The notes beneath the pieces were generated by a model that was not told where the DNA came from, did not search any database, and saw only the letters and a program-made list of their open reading frames with translations. Shown piece by piece: positions 12,363-24,315 of a stretch of 64,000 bases of DNA (positions are counted from its first letter, which is position 1; each line of letters starts with the position of its first letter). The stretch spans positions 1 through 64,000 of the forward strand of contig JABYQS010000056.1 of NCBI GenBank assembly GCA_022592435.1, written 5' to 3'. Position numbers and translations under genes: made by a program. Source of the stretch: Cerioporus squamosus (lineage: Eukaryota; Basidiomycota; Agaricomycetes; Polyporales; Polyporaceae).

Positions 12363-15257
12363 ATGTCTCTTGCAGATACGCGCTACCCGCTCCAGAAGGA
12401 CTTCGGCTTCGAGACCAAATCGCAAGATAAGGAAAGGGATCCCGAGAAGACCATCTCTGTCGAAGACGGGAGCGGCGAGGACGCACACGTAGGATGGCAT
12501 GAGTTCTCGGTCGCGAAGGCGTCCGGTATTCGTGTTACACCAGAGCAAAGTCGACGGTGAGGCACAATTTCGACCTCCCTGAACCGTATATACTACCGAT
12601 TCACCTGCCCTTGTAGGATCTCTGGCAAGATAGACCTGTTCATCCTTCCTATCGTGAGCTGTCTACATGCTTCCGAGACGTGTGTTACAATACTCACCAA
12701 TGACCCAGCTTTGCTTCTGCCAAGGCCTGAGTTATCGTACGCCGACTCCCGTACTCTGCCCGTGCCTAGTGACCTGAACTCCTACATTCGCAGTGGACAA
12801 GACAGCGTACGGCAGCTATGCCCCGACAACGTCATGCTTCTCAATCTGACACTAGATCCCAGCCTCAATTATGCCAATCTCTACGGCATGAAGGCCGCCT
12901 CCACCTCTCCGGAAATCAATTCAATTGGTTTGCCAGTAGTTAGTGCTACGCGCCCAGTCCTCTGAGGTGTCTTTCTGACTTCACCTCTCTTGACCCTAGT
13001 CTTCTAGTGCGCGCCCTCATCGAGACTTGCGTATGGCTTGTCGCCTGTTACTGACGAGTCTTCACGATAGTCTTGGCTACTTAGTCGGGAACTATCCCGA
13101 CGGCTGGCTACTGCAGCATTATCCGTCCGGAAAGGTCCTTGCCATCAGTACGTCTTTAGATGATTGAACATTCCTCTACGCCAATAACACGACTCAAGTG
13201 GCGTTCCTCTGGGGCACCATAATCATCACGTACGTAGTACCTTCGTGGCCTGCTGCAAGAGCGCTTGATTTGTACTGACCTTTGATGGCTACAGGACCCC
13301 GGCCTGCACGAACTTTGCTGGAACCATGATTAACCGGTAAGTGCGACTTCCAGTCTTTCTTGAGTCATGCTCAAGTATGCCTCCGAGTCAGACTGTTCCT
13401 CGGTCTCGTGGAAGCAGTCGTCACACCGGGGATAACCATCTTGACGTCAATTTGGTATGCGCAAAGCGAAGTGCCGTTTCGGACCCTGATCTGGTGTTCG
13501 TTCAACGGGTGGGCCGGAATCATCGGCGGATTCCTCGCGTACGGAGTGAGTGGCCGTCTCGCTCGGCGTAAACCGCGCATCTCAGTTGCCGATACTCATT
13601 TCACGCTAGATCGGTCACATAGACAGCCCGCAGATCGATCTGTGGAAGTACATCTTCCTCATTCTGGGCGCTGTCAGCATCTTCTGTAAGTCAATCTCCA
13701 CGCCGTTCGTCTTGAGACTTCATTGAGAGACGTTCAACGCGTCTTCCAGTCTCAGTTGTCCTGTGGTTCTACTTTCCCGACTCTCCAGTCGAAGCGCGGT
13801 TCGTGACGGAAGAAGAGAAGGTCCTAGCGATTAAGAGGGTCGCTGAGGCGAAACTCGGGGTGAAGAACAAGACTTTCAAGTGGTATCAAGTACGTGTCGC
13901 GTCCCCTCCCGTGTGCATCAATTCGGATCACGGACTGAGCCGATTTGCTTGAGGTTCGGCATGCCTTGGAGGACCCAAAGACGTGGCTGCTTTTGATAGC
14001 AACGATAGCGGGCCAGATACCGAATGGGTAGACTGTTTCGTAATTGTTCCGTTCACGCTGCCAATCTCACTTTCGTTTCAGCATAGTCACGAACTTCTCT
14101 AGTATCATCATCAAGGCAGGTATTCACGTACATGTAACACGACGCCATCCAGTTGACCCCCATACAGGGAATGGGCTTCACGACTCTGGAGACTACGCTC
14201 TTGGACGCGGCCTCATCTAGCGGGCAGATTATAAGTGTCCTCATTTCCGGGTCTGTTCCCTCTCGTTAATCTCGATCGCCTCTCGCAACTCACGTATACC
14301 TCCATATAGTTATGTTTGCATGAAGTTCAAGAACTGTATGTGTCCGTACCGCCTGCGGAATATCGCATTGACGTCCGAATCCGCAGTGCGTGTCATCACG
14401 ATGACTCTGGGAAACTTCACGTGTATCATCGCCGCGGCTTGCTTGACCTATCTCCCGGAAGAGCAGCGGTCCAACAGGCTCGTGGCATACTGTTTCACCA
14501 GTTTCCAGGTGAGATAACCCACCGCACTTGCCACTGAGTACGAACGTCTGCCATTAATCGGACGCCTTATATAGTCTGTAGGCTTCTCACTTTCCCTTGT
14601 CATGATCTCAAACAACGTGCGTCAGTCGGGTTGTGTTCACGATTTATCTGGTGCTGACTGCCTCGCATAGATTGGAGGGTTCACTAAGAAGACGTTCACA
14701 ACCGCCGTCACCTTCACCGGATATTGCATCGGTAATATCATCGGGTAGGTCTCTATGTACGACTGGTCGTACTCGTAGAGCTCACGATGCGTTAGGCCGC
14801 ATTTCCTCATTGACAGCGAAGCTCCACGTTACAGGACGGGAACGGTACGCCCCCTGCACATGCTCCCGAGGAGTTGGACTGACGTCCGCTCTGCATGTAG
14901 ACCGCCATGTTGATCTCGTACGTTATCAAGACCGTCTGCCACCTCGCGCTCGGCGCGTACATGGTGCGAAGCAATATCAAGGTGCGCTCGCTGTGATCCT
15001 AACATGGCTCGCCTTGACAGTCCTGGCTATCCAGCGCGATCGTGAGTACGGCAAGGTCACAGCTGAAGATCAGCTAAAGGGCGAAGGTCAGCGCTCGGTT
15101 GGTTTTGTTTCGCAGGAATTCGCTCGCTTACGACGTCTCTCAGAGGCTGGCATGCGCGATCTGACGGAGCTCGAGAACCGGTATCATAGGTATGCTATAC
15201 CCTCTTTTCCCGAGAAGACAGGGCCCTCACTCAGCCCTTCGCAGATACGTGCTGTGA
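12363..15257 (+). pseudogene. MFS transporter, DAL5-like tandem copy C, with a 1-base deletion
   Basis: This is the third tandem permease. It shares DKERDPEKT near the N-terminus with copy A, then ARTLIWCSFNGWAG-like, SPVEARFVTEEEKVLAIKRV, DPKTWLLLIATIAGQIPNG, CLTYLPEEQRSNRLVAYC and a last exon for YVL-stop. The exon at 12863-12938 is 76 bases, while the same exon in A and B is 77. One base is missing near 12898, so GMKxALHLSGNQF becomes GMKAASTSPEINS and the frame is lost. All other exons followed keep the family sequence, so the lesion is recent, a sequencing error, or bypassed by unknown splicing. An upstream in-frame ATG at 12336 is also possible. If truly shifted, the protein would stop within the second membrane segment. 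Confidence 0.72.
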
Positions 15258-15399
15258 ACACTGGGCATCGGTCCGAATCCTCCATACGCGTACATAACGC
15301 GATCGCTTAGGTGTATAGTACGACCTACTATTGTTTGCGAGTGACAGACAAGAGTCGGAGATCCTCCCCACTCCTCCTTGATCCAGGGCGTGAGTACTC

Positions 15400-16156
15400 T
15401 CAACCTCTCCGAACCCCCCATCGCTGCTTCGCCGCATACTTCCGCCACCTCTGAATGTCCTCGCGCGCCAGAAGCATCTCGACAGTATAGAACTCCCGCG
15501 CGAGGACTTCGTTGCTTGCGACTTGGTGTACCGCTGTGTGGCATGGTCTGAAACCCCACGAAGACGTCAGCACCCGCCCACGTAGTCGATTCGAAACGAT
15601 CGCAAACTACGAACCTGCACAGCCAGGCGACCGAGTTGAGCATCGCCTCCGGGTGCCACTTCTTCTTGCGAGCCTTGTCATGGACTTCGCGAGGGATGAG
15701 ATGGTGGTACGTGAGGGGAACGGCCCGCTCGCAGATCTCGCACTCGGTCGTGCGTGTCTTGGACCACACTGGCGGCGGGGCGCATGCCTCGGCGACGTAG
15801 TCCCGCAGCACTTTGCGAAGAAAAGCGACGGCGGCCTCGTCTACGTCCGAGTCTGTTGAGATGATCCCGCAAGATGCGAGTGTGTCGATGAAGGGTGGAG
15901 GGATGATTATCTCGAGGGGAAGATCGTCGACATCCGGAACTTGAGCGCGAGTCTCGTGGGTCGCGGAGCGAAGAGATTGCGGGACGGTAGGCCAGATTTC
16001 TTCCGACAGGTAGGATGTGAAGTCGTCGAGAGCGTCTGTGTCGTCTTGCTCGTTACTGAGTTCTGTTCGTGCGACAATCCCTGGCTCCGCAAGAATGCGG
16101 CGGGCGAGGGAATCCTTGAAAGTAGAATATTGAGAGGATAACAGCGAGCTGTCCAT
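15400..16156 (-). CDS. Fungal HNH-type zinc-binding protein
   Basis: Two exons on the reverse strand, 15615-16156 and 15400-15547, give 229 residues. The first 120 residues are low complexity and acidic. The conserved part reads CEICERAVPLTYHHLIPREV, then LNSVAWLCRPCHTAVHQV and LAREFYTVEMLLAREDIQRW. This has two Cys pairs (CxxC and CxxC) and the HH pair of an HNH-like treble-clef fold. The intron falls exactly within LCR|PCH, and splicing is required to restore the second Cys pair. Proteins of this kind are widespread in fungi as HNH-domain proteins without a known role. Nuclease activity is possible but not shown. The gene is convergent with the transporter array. Confidence 0.75.
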
Positions 16157-17597
16157 GGGGGTATGCGGAAATTGAGTAAAATCCTGTAGACGGTGTTGGT
16201 GCGCCTAGTGATGATAGGTGGCTGACGGTAGTACTGGTTAACTTCCTCAGGCTGACGCGTTCCGATGCACCAATACATGGTTTAGGGTTAGGGTCCACCA
16301 TACTTGACCATCGCGAACTTACTTCTTGCCCCACCCCAAGTAAGTGTGTCGTTCAACTTCCGCACCACGCACTACAAGCGCACTAGTCGTCTTTTCATAT
16401 GCCCCTCATGAGTTGATCGTGATCGTTCACTCGCGGTACCGACTTACGAAGGATGGGACGACTTCCCGGATGCGCCAATTGTGTCAATTACTGGGGATTC
16501 GAAGATCGATAGAAGGTATTGGGTTATAATGGAGAAGGTGTGACCCCCTGCTTATTCTCCGTGTCCCGGATCGGGGCTGTAGCAAGTCGGAGGGGCGCAG
16601 ATGTGCCCTACGCCTTCGAGCTGCCTGGTTGAGTGCACGGACGCTGCGTTCATCGGGCCCAGCCATACGGTAGAGCAGTGTCTTGGTCGAATTAGTGGAA
16701 GCCTAGACCTGAACCAGAGCAGGTCTTGGAACGCCGCACGCGTGCCTTGGACATCGCTCGCCATCGTTCGACTCTATGAAGGGATGTCTCTCCCAAGGAA
16801 GGTCAACTCCTCGGAAGCCTTGTGGACAGAAGAACCACTCACGAGCGCAAGTCACCTAATCTCAAACAGCTCGATGTCTTCCTAAGTACGAATACTGATC
16901 CGCCCGTCTTCGCTCCGCACCTACCCGCTTAAGGCATCCCCTTCACCGTCACTGTACCATGTAGCCTGATGGTCCATGTAGACATGCCGCTGATAGCCAG
17001 AGGTCTTGAAGTGCCCCCTTACCCCGCCGTCAGCTTTGAAACTGTGCTACCGGATGTGTCCGCAGCGCCAGAGCGGCGGAGTGCATGGGACCTCAGCGAC
17101 GGACGAGACCTGGCGGTGGTAGTACCCAGAGCCCCGTGTCCTATCGTTAGGGAAGAGCTCTGTCCTGGACGATGTGAGCGAAATCACCTCAGTCAGTCAA
17201 CAGTGAATGGAAGCCACGATCGACGCCTGTCTTGAAGGAGCGAACTCGAGACCACAGGGCGGATGTGAGCAGCTGGTTGCAATTCGGAATTCCCCTGGTG
17301 AGTGTCGACGTCGGTGAAGGATTGGATGCTGCCAGCACTGGCAAGTCCGAGACATAAGTGGTAATACACCGCAGATTTGGCAGAAACAACATACTGAATG
17401 CGAGTCCGCGCCCCGGCCAGAACGAGGAGACTCACTGCTTCCGGACTTGCATAAAAGCCGGTCGAGTGGGTCCACTGTCTTCAGCAACCTCAGGTGCCCC
17501 CGAGTATCCGCTAGCCCTAGCCAAGTAAGTTCACTGTACCGTTATTCACTCGCCTTCCGTGTCGCTGACCTCTCCCCGCCTTCTGCTCTTCCGCAGC
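16157..17597. other. Gene-poor stretch with a short telomere-like repeat
   Basis: No gene is supported. Two direct TTAGGG units lie at 16282-16293, about 130 bases upstream of the HNH gene start, where they could act as a telobox-like promoter element. The rest shows only short open frames. Confidence 0.5.
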
Positions 17598-18053
17598 ATG
17601 CACTTCATCAACTCCAACTTCGTCGTACTCGGTCTCGCAGCCATGGCCGCTATCGTCGACAACGTCGTCGGAGCGCCCACTAGCTCCCTGGATGAACGGG
17701 ACACCTGCGTTCCGAACCCGCTTGACAACGTAAGTCTGACGAGACAATGTGACTTGAAGGAAGTTCACAAGAAACTCACTGTACCCACTGGCAGTCCTGC
17801 GTGTCGGTGCCGGAGTGCGACTTTACTTGCACGAGCAGCGGCAACGAGTGCGCGAAATGCGACACTAGCGTACCTGGCGGCCTGAAGGTTGTCTGGACCT
17901 GCGAGACGATCGCTGCAATTGGCGTAAGCTCCGCTAGGTCTTCGCTACCCCGTGAGAGTCCGTGCTGACCCACCTCGCGCGACGCAGACTTGCACGCCCA
18001 CCATCCCTGGCGTTCCCACCATCCCTGGTGCTCCCATTCCCACTGGTCTGTGA
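17598..18053 (+). CDS. Small secreted cysteine-rich protein
   Basis: Three exons (17598-17729, 17795-17923, 17988-18053) encode 108 residues. Residues 1-26 form a signal peptide (hydrophobic core from about residue 8 to 20, likely cut near VVGA-P). The mature part has eight cysteines at about residues 37, 46, 52, 56, 63, 66, 80 and 89, and then a repeat TIPGVPTIPGAP at the C-terminus. There is no adjacent Cys pair, which argues against a hydrophobin. The even Cys number and small size suit an extracellular disulfide-bonded protein of the effector-like or cell-surface type. I do not recognise a family. Phase 0 at both introns supports the model. Confidence 0.7.
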
Positions 18054-18536
18054 GACGACCTAAGGTGCTCCGGACGTCTTCGTTGCTCTCGAAAGGCCCT
18101 ATTTGGCCGGAATGTGACCGTTAGCCACCTATGGGCATCGATGGAAATTCCTCCTGTGACATATATGATATCTCTGAACCCGGAAGAATACAAGCTCGTA
18201 TGTTAGCTGTCGGAGCACTCGAGATGGATACGCTGCGTACCTTGGCAATCTGGATCGTTGTCGCGGTGACGACTCACTGTGCATTGTACTGTCTTGAGTG
18301 CGTGCCGCGCTTTATTGGTACTCAGATGGGCTCATCATTCGTGCGTGATGCCGTTCGAGTCATGGACTCCCAGTGGCGGCGCGGCTGAGTAGTAAGAAGA
18401 CTTCGGCGATGATACTCTCGTCAGTAACTTATCGGCGTCAGAGAACGGATCGGGCGGGTACAGCATCGGACTGGGAGATATAAGCCGAGAGTCTGAGGAT
18501 GTACGACGGCCATAGACAAAGGAATAAGACAGATAA
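18054..18536. other. Intergenic, no gene seen
   Basis: This stretch lies between the secreted protein gene and the second tRNA. It has only short open frames. No repeat or terminator-like structure stands out. Confidence 0.4.
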
Positions 18537-18608
18537 TTCCGACACGGGGAATCGAACCCCGGGCTATCGCGTGAGAGGCGATAATGTTAGCCACTACACC
18601 ATATCGGA
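18537..18608 (-). tRNA. tRNA-Glu (anticodon CTC), second copy
   Basis: This is a 72-base sequence identical to 1056-1127 on the same strand, with the same arms and anticodon CTC and no intron. The flanks differ from the first copy on both sides, so only the gene itself is shared. Confidence 0.95.
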
Positions 18609-18771
18609 TTACCTTGCCGTAAGCCGCGTTTGTATACGTAACGTCAACAACGGAAGAATACACCTTCTGTGCTTGGCTTGCCGCGCGAAGGCCCGGACCC
18701 GGTGCGCATAGTGCTCAATACTCTGCTCAACGCCTTGAACGGCGACAAGACTACCCCGCACGTCGAGCTCG

Positions 18772-21700
18772 ATGGCGCCAGCAAGGCGTCGAGTGTCGTA
18801 CGTGATCCCTCCGCCAGCCGACCCGCCTCCGCGTCTCCAGCTTCCTCCTCACGGCATCCCTCGCAATGGCTCTACAGGTCCGCTGCTCATCCCCGCGCAC
18901 TCTGCCGCTTCGCCTCCAGCCTCGACCCCGAGATGGGCGCAGCACCCCCGACATCGTCTCGGAGTCTCCTGTCTTGCGCTCGACACCTCAACCCAGCTCG
19001 TCGGACGTGCCTCGCCCGAGGGTATCTTGTACACCGGCGGCCGAGATGGACTCGTTATCTCCTGGGACTTGGACATCCCCATGAAGCGTCGCGCGCAGCG
19101 ATACGGGGTCACTGGCCGCAGTCTACGGAGGTGGGAGGTCATGACGAACTGGGCGGACGATGTTATCGAGGAGGAGGCCGAGGAGGGAGACGAGTATCGC
19201 AGCGACGGCGACGTCTTGGGCGAGGTTACAGGCAAGGCGCGGCGCCGGATACCCCAAGACAACGCGATACCCTACGAAGAGCAGTGGGAGACGGACATAG
19301 ACGCATATCAGGCTCTGAAGGTATGTTCTGCGTCCATCCAAATCTCACTTCCTTGCTATCGCGACTGTGCGGTTAAGGGGCCTTGGACGAATTGCGGACG
19401 CCTGGAATGTCCAACAAAGGTGCCTCGCGTCCGCTTCAGAGAGGCTTAGTGGCGATGAACTCACAGACCGTCAGCTTATCTGAGTCTTCCCGAGTTGTGA
19501 CGATCATGTTTGTCTTTTGGACAAGCTCGAGGTCTTACGAGCGAGGCGGCTCGACGCCGGGGCAGCTCGAACCTGCGTCAGACTTGTGTCTGCGCCTCAG
19601 ACAGGTGTAGGTATCACGGCCAACATCAGGGAGGGTCTGGCTCAGGTTCAGTAACGGTTGCGGCAGACCGCGGATACACTCTTCCGTGCTCCAGAGCCTT
19701 CACTCGGGCGTACACTGGGACCACATTTGTGCGGTCTCACGTCAGAGATGCAGTGGCTCGCCGCTATCATCGATTCGCCTACTGGCGCAGGCCATTATTG
19801 CCCTCGGAAGGCGAACTCTCGGGGTTATGATCTCTGGAGCTCCTCGGCGCGTCCTGCATGGTTTGGAGCTTCGCTCACATGGAGAGCATCATCTGATGGG
19901 TCTCAGTTCTTTGGCTTGGCAGTGGTATCCCTCGCTGCAATGCTGGGAGCCGAGGAAAGCGATCGCCTGGCGATTTGCGCTCGTTTCCTGGCCGTCGAGG
20001 CTCGGAGGCGACGTTCATGAATTGCGATCTGTGATGTCACTCGTCGCTTGAAACACGCAAACGGTGCTGTTGCCCGACGTAGAGCCAACCGGCTTGACTG
20101 GTGTGTGCCAGCGTCGCCGACGCAAGGCACGGGTTGCGCCATACAGCGACTCTCCGCCCGAGTTCGTGCAGCCCCCTGTGGTCTTGGGCAGCCGAGAGCA
20201 CCTGAATCTGATACTCCTTCCTTTGCAATGAGGGTGTCTCCGGTTGAACGACTCACTCATCCTAGTTGCCCTCCCCAGGCACATCCTCCAACCACCAACT
20301 TCCGTCAAGCCGTCCAGATGCATCCGGATTGGATTAACGATATTCTACTGTGTAATTATAATCAGACTCGTGAGTATCTTTCTTCTCCATGTTGGCCACC
20401 ACTGATGATTGCTTCCAGTTGTATCTGCTTCGTCCGACGGTACCATCAAGGCTTGGTCGCCCCACGCGCACGACCAGTCAACTCCTCTGCACGAGCCTAC
20501 CGTGATAGGCACCCACACCGACTACGTCCGCTGTCTCGCATACTGGTGAGTCCGATCACGCCTGCGCCCCCAGTCGTCTCACGTTGTGTAGCCGTGAACA
20601 GCAGTGGTTCGCATCCGGTTCATTCGACCGAACCATCAAGCTCTGGGACTTGGCGTCGGCTTCGAGCAAGACGGAGCCGCTGCTTACCCTCCACCCGCCA
20701 GAAGCTGCTGGTCCGAAGGCATCTATCTACGCGCTGACGACGGATCCGTATGGGTCCGTCATCGCTTCCGGATCGCCTGAACGCGTCATCAGGATGTGGG
20801 ATCCCAGGTCGGGGAAGCGCATAGCGAAGCTTGTGGGGCACACCGACAACATCCGCGCCATCCTCATCTCAGAGGACGCGAAATACGTGAGTCCATATCC
20901 AGTATTGGATGCGCACATCTAGCTGATGCCGCATAGTTGCTCACAGGATCAGCAGATGGTGCGTACAAATCGCCAAGTTGACTGGGCGCGAGCTGACCTC
21001 TTCTAGCCTCCGTCAAGCTCTGGTCTCTGTCCTCTCAGCGCTGCCTGCACACGTTCACGCACCACACCGAGTCTGTGTGGTCGCTGTTCTCGTCCCACCC
21101 GGCTCTCGAGGTCTTCTACTCTGGCGACCGCTCTGGCTTGGTGTGCAAAGTTGATGTCGAGGGCTGTGCGGACGTCTCCGAGGGCGAGTGCATCGTCCTC
21201 TGCCAGGACTCCGGCACCGACCGGCCAGGGACATCTGGCTCCGAGGGCATCAACAAGATCGTCGCCATGGACGACAACCTCCTCTGGACCGCTTCTGGGA
21301 GCTCTAGCGTCAGGCGATGGCGCGTCCCTCCACGCAGGGCAGTACGGGCTGCCGCGCTCAGTGCAGAGGGCGCCATCGACAGCCCGGTGTCGTCGCCGCC
21401 CCCGTTCGACCCTGCGCGGGACTACTACATGCAGCGGAAGCGCGATTCGCTCGACCTCTCTGGCACGCGCGCGAAGTCGCCTATGCGCTCAACGTCGATG
21501 CCTCGGCAACGGAGCAACAGCCCGCTGGCCTCCAGGTCCCACCGTGCATCTCTCACACCCTCTGCTACGTCTGCTACAGTGAGCGCTGGCGGTGACTTCG
21601 ACATCGACCCGGACCGGGAAGGCGAAGAGGCCTGGTACGGCATCCCCTTTGAGAGTCTGGTGCGCTTGACGTCCCCGAACGATGCTGGCTTCGGGATGCT

Positions 21701-24075
21701 CGCGCCGTCACTGCGCGGGCACGACCCAGAGGTCGCGACGCTCTATTCGGCGGCGTCGGTGCTCAGCGTGCCGAGGATGGTGCGCTCGCCGGTACAGAAC
21801 ATCTTCGCTTCTGGCGGGCCTGGCTCCCACAGCCCCATGCGCAGCGACACTATCCATTCACTAACGCGCCCAACTGAGGAGAGCCAGACTATACAGATGA
21901 CACCTCGGTCGCGGGCGGCGTATGATGTGAGGGAGGTTGCTGCGGACGCGATCCCGCTGCGGCTTGAGCCAGACGAGGTCATCCATGGCGAACATGGCCT
22001 CGTCCGCTGTGTGATGCTGAACGACCGGTTGCACGCCCTGACGGTCGATACTGCGGGAGAGGTCGCTGTGTGGGACGTCGTGCGTGGTGCGTGCCTGGGT
22101 CGGTTCTCCACCGAAGATGTCGCAGCTGCGAGCTTCTGTGGCAGCGATCGGAGTGTCAGCGGTGCGGCGGGAGTGCGGATGGTAGAAGCGTTACCGAGAA
22201 GTACCGAAGTCCAAGGGAAGCGCTCGAGACCGTCCGGGAACGTATCGAGGGCGAGGCCGTCGTGACATCTTGGTCGTCGCTCGACACGAAAACGGGTGTT
22301 CTGACTGTTCATCTCAACGAGAAGTGCTTCGAGGCGGAGATATATGCCGATGAGGCTGGGTACGGGCCCGAGCGGCAGTTCAGCGAAGAAGCACGATGTG
22401 AGTGCCCCATTTGCATCTCGTTTCGCTTGTTGCTGATAGTTTTCCCAGTGAACATCGGGAAGTGGGTTCTGCGCAACCTCTTTCATGGCTTCATCCGGGA
22501 AGAGCAGCGACAAGCAGCTCGTCGCGCCCGAGACATCCACAACGGGCACGACTCATCCTCGCAACATCGTCTTCAACGCAGCAGCGCGCCCATGCACATC
22601 GACATCAACTCTCCCAATCACAACCCGAATCCTCGAAGTCGCTCCTCATCTGATGTCTCCTCACGCAGCGCCGTCTCTCAAGGGCCCCGCGGGGCGACCA
22701 TCATCCTCTCTCCCAATATGCTTCCCGCCGTCTCCCCGTCGATATCGACCCTTCCACGTTCGTCGCCGCTGATGACCCCGATGATTCCCTTGTATGGGGG
22801 CGTCCGAGACTCCGCCTTGTCTCCCATCCCTCAGTCCCCGAACACTGCTGAGGCGACGCCTCTTCCCCGTGGCAGCAGGGACGTCCAGAAAGCCGAAACG
22901 CTATCCGGCCCGCCTTCGTCGTTCCCGCCCTCGGGTTCAGGGTCCAGCGACTACTTTTCGTTACGCACGAGACGCCCGTCGGTTTCAACTGCGCCTACCC
23001 CGGACGACTTCTCTGGATGGGGAGGCAAGTCGACTGCACCTTCGACGTCTGCGCCGGAGGCTGGACTGCAGACCCCGAGCACGCCGAGCATGGGCAGTAT
23101 CATGGGTCGGCTGAAGGCGTTCGGTAAGGGCACCAGGCGAGCGGCGAGCGAGACGCCTGGTCCGACGACACCAGGCGGGACAATTACTGCCGCACCAGTT
23201 GGCGCAACTCCTGATGTGAATGTCGATCGCCTCGTCTTTATACGCTCGGTTGTGCTGACGAGTTCGTGGGTGAACAGGAGCCTGCGAGCCAATCTGTAGT
23301 CAAGACTCCTGTCCAGGTGCTGTTGTCTGGTCCTATCAGCCCACCACCCTCCAGCGAAGCGCCCTCGCTGCCTATACCGCCGAACACCGCGATTCTCATC
23401 TCCGAGGAAGCACCGTCGGGGTGGCATACCTTGTATCGCGGGTATGTCTCCAGTACGGCGAACGACGTTCGTCAGTTGGAGGAGAGCATGCCGATGTGGC
23501 TTCTGGAGTGTCTCTTGCTGAACAAGGTGCCGGCGATACCGGTGACAAAGATCAGCTTTGTTTTGCTGCCTTACAAGGAGCCGGACGGAGAGACTCTGCC
23601 AGAGCTCTTGAATACGTACGTGGTCAGCCCTTGCTTCTCCTGCCTTCGAGTAGAGGTTCAACGGTTGTGTTTAGTCAACAATCAAAGCTCACTGCAAGCC
23701 GCTTCCTGCGCGTTCGCAAGCTCACTTTGCATGTACGTTCCTCTGCTGCATCGGACGCGGCCGTGTCGCTGACGGTCACCGTAGGTGCAGGACAAGCTCG
23801 AGAAGATCGCGGGGGGCAGCCACTCGCCCGTCTCCACCGTCACCACCCCGCGCTCGTCACTCGATCGCCGCTCGCTCTCCTCGGCCCGCGCACACGATTC
23901 ACGACCACGGGCCGACGAGCAGTACGAGATCCTCTGCAACGACACGGTCCTCCCGCTCGATATGACGCTCGCTGCTGTCCGACAGTATGTCTGGCGGCGG
24001 CAGTCGACGGAGCTCGTGATGCACTACCGCCGTAAGGTGCATACTCCCCATATCCCTCATACGCACACTCCGTGA
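18772..24075 (+). CDS. WDR48/UAF1-like WD40 protein (deubiquitinase activator), with a frame break
   Basis: WDR48/UAF1 (Bun107 in fission yeast) binds and activates ubiquitin-specific proteases. WD40 repeats run from exon 1 (18772-19320, [12 protein letters not shown]) through exon 2 (20279-20369, [12 protein letters not shown]). Following exons encode [41 protein letters not shown] and [17 protein letters not shown] long exon (21007-22397) continues with [18 protein letters not shown]. The C-terminal part, with [27 protein letters not shown] and [14 protein letters not shown], matches the DUF3337 ubiquitin-like region of WDR48. Exon 21007-22397 is 1391 bases, one base short of the phase its neighbours need. 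The frame changes between about 22135 and 22190, before [17 protein letters not shown]. Intron 1 (19321-20278) is unusually long. The final stop could differ. Confidence 0.82.
19321..20278. other. Oversized intron (958 bases) in the WDR48-like gene
   Basis: The donor GTATGT follows YQALK and the acceptor CCCCAG precedes [13 protein letters not shown]. Both flanking exons are in phase 0. The filler has no recognisable coding domain or terminal repeat, and I could not find similarity to the other oversized intron by eye. Confidence 0.5.
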
Positions 24076-24315
24076 GGATCCGGGAATGGGACTGTCGGCG
24101 ACGCCTCGGATGGTATTTATCCACGTGTATATTCCAAGTGATGTATAATGGGCTCGTGTACGCTTGGTTTAGAGGTAGTGTACGATCTATCGTGTCTCCT
24201 TCGTACTCGTGCGTGACCCTGCAAGCAGACGGGAACCTTCAGCTTCAAGAGACACGATACATACTAAGATGAGTCATACGCTCCACACCAAGCCATATGC
24301 CAATCGCGAGAATGC

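Noticed and set aside
17598..18053. Hydrophobin
   Set aside because: It has eight cysteines, but the adjacent Cys pairs required in hydrophobins are absent.
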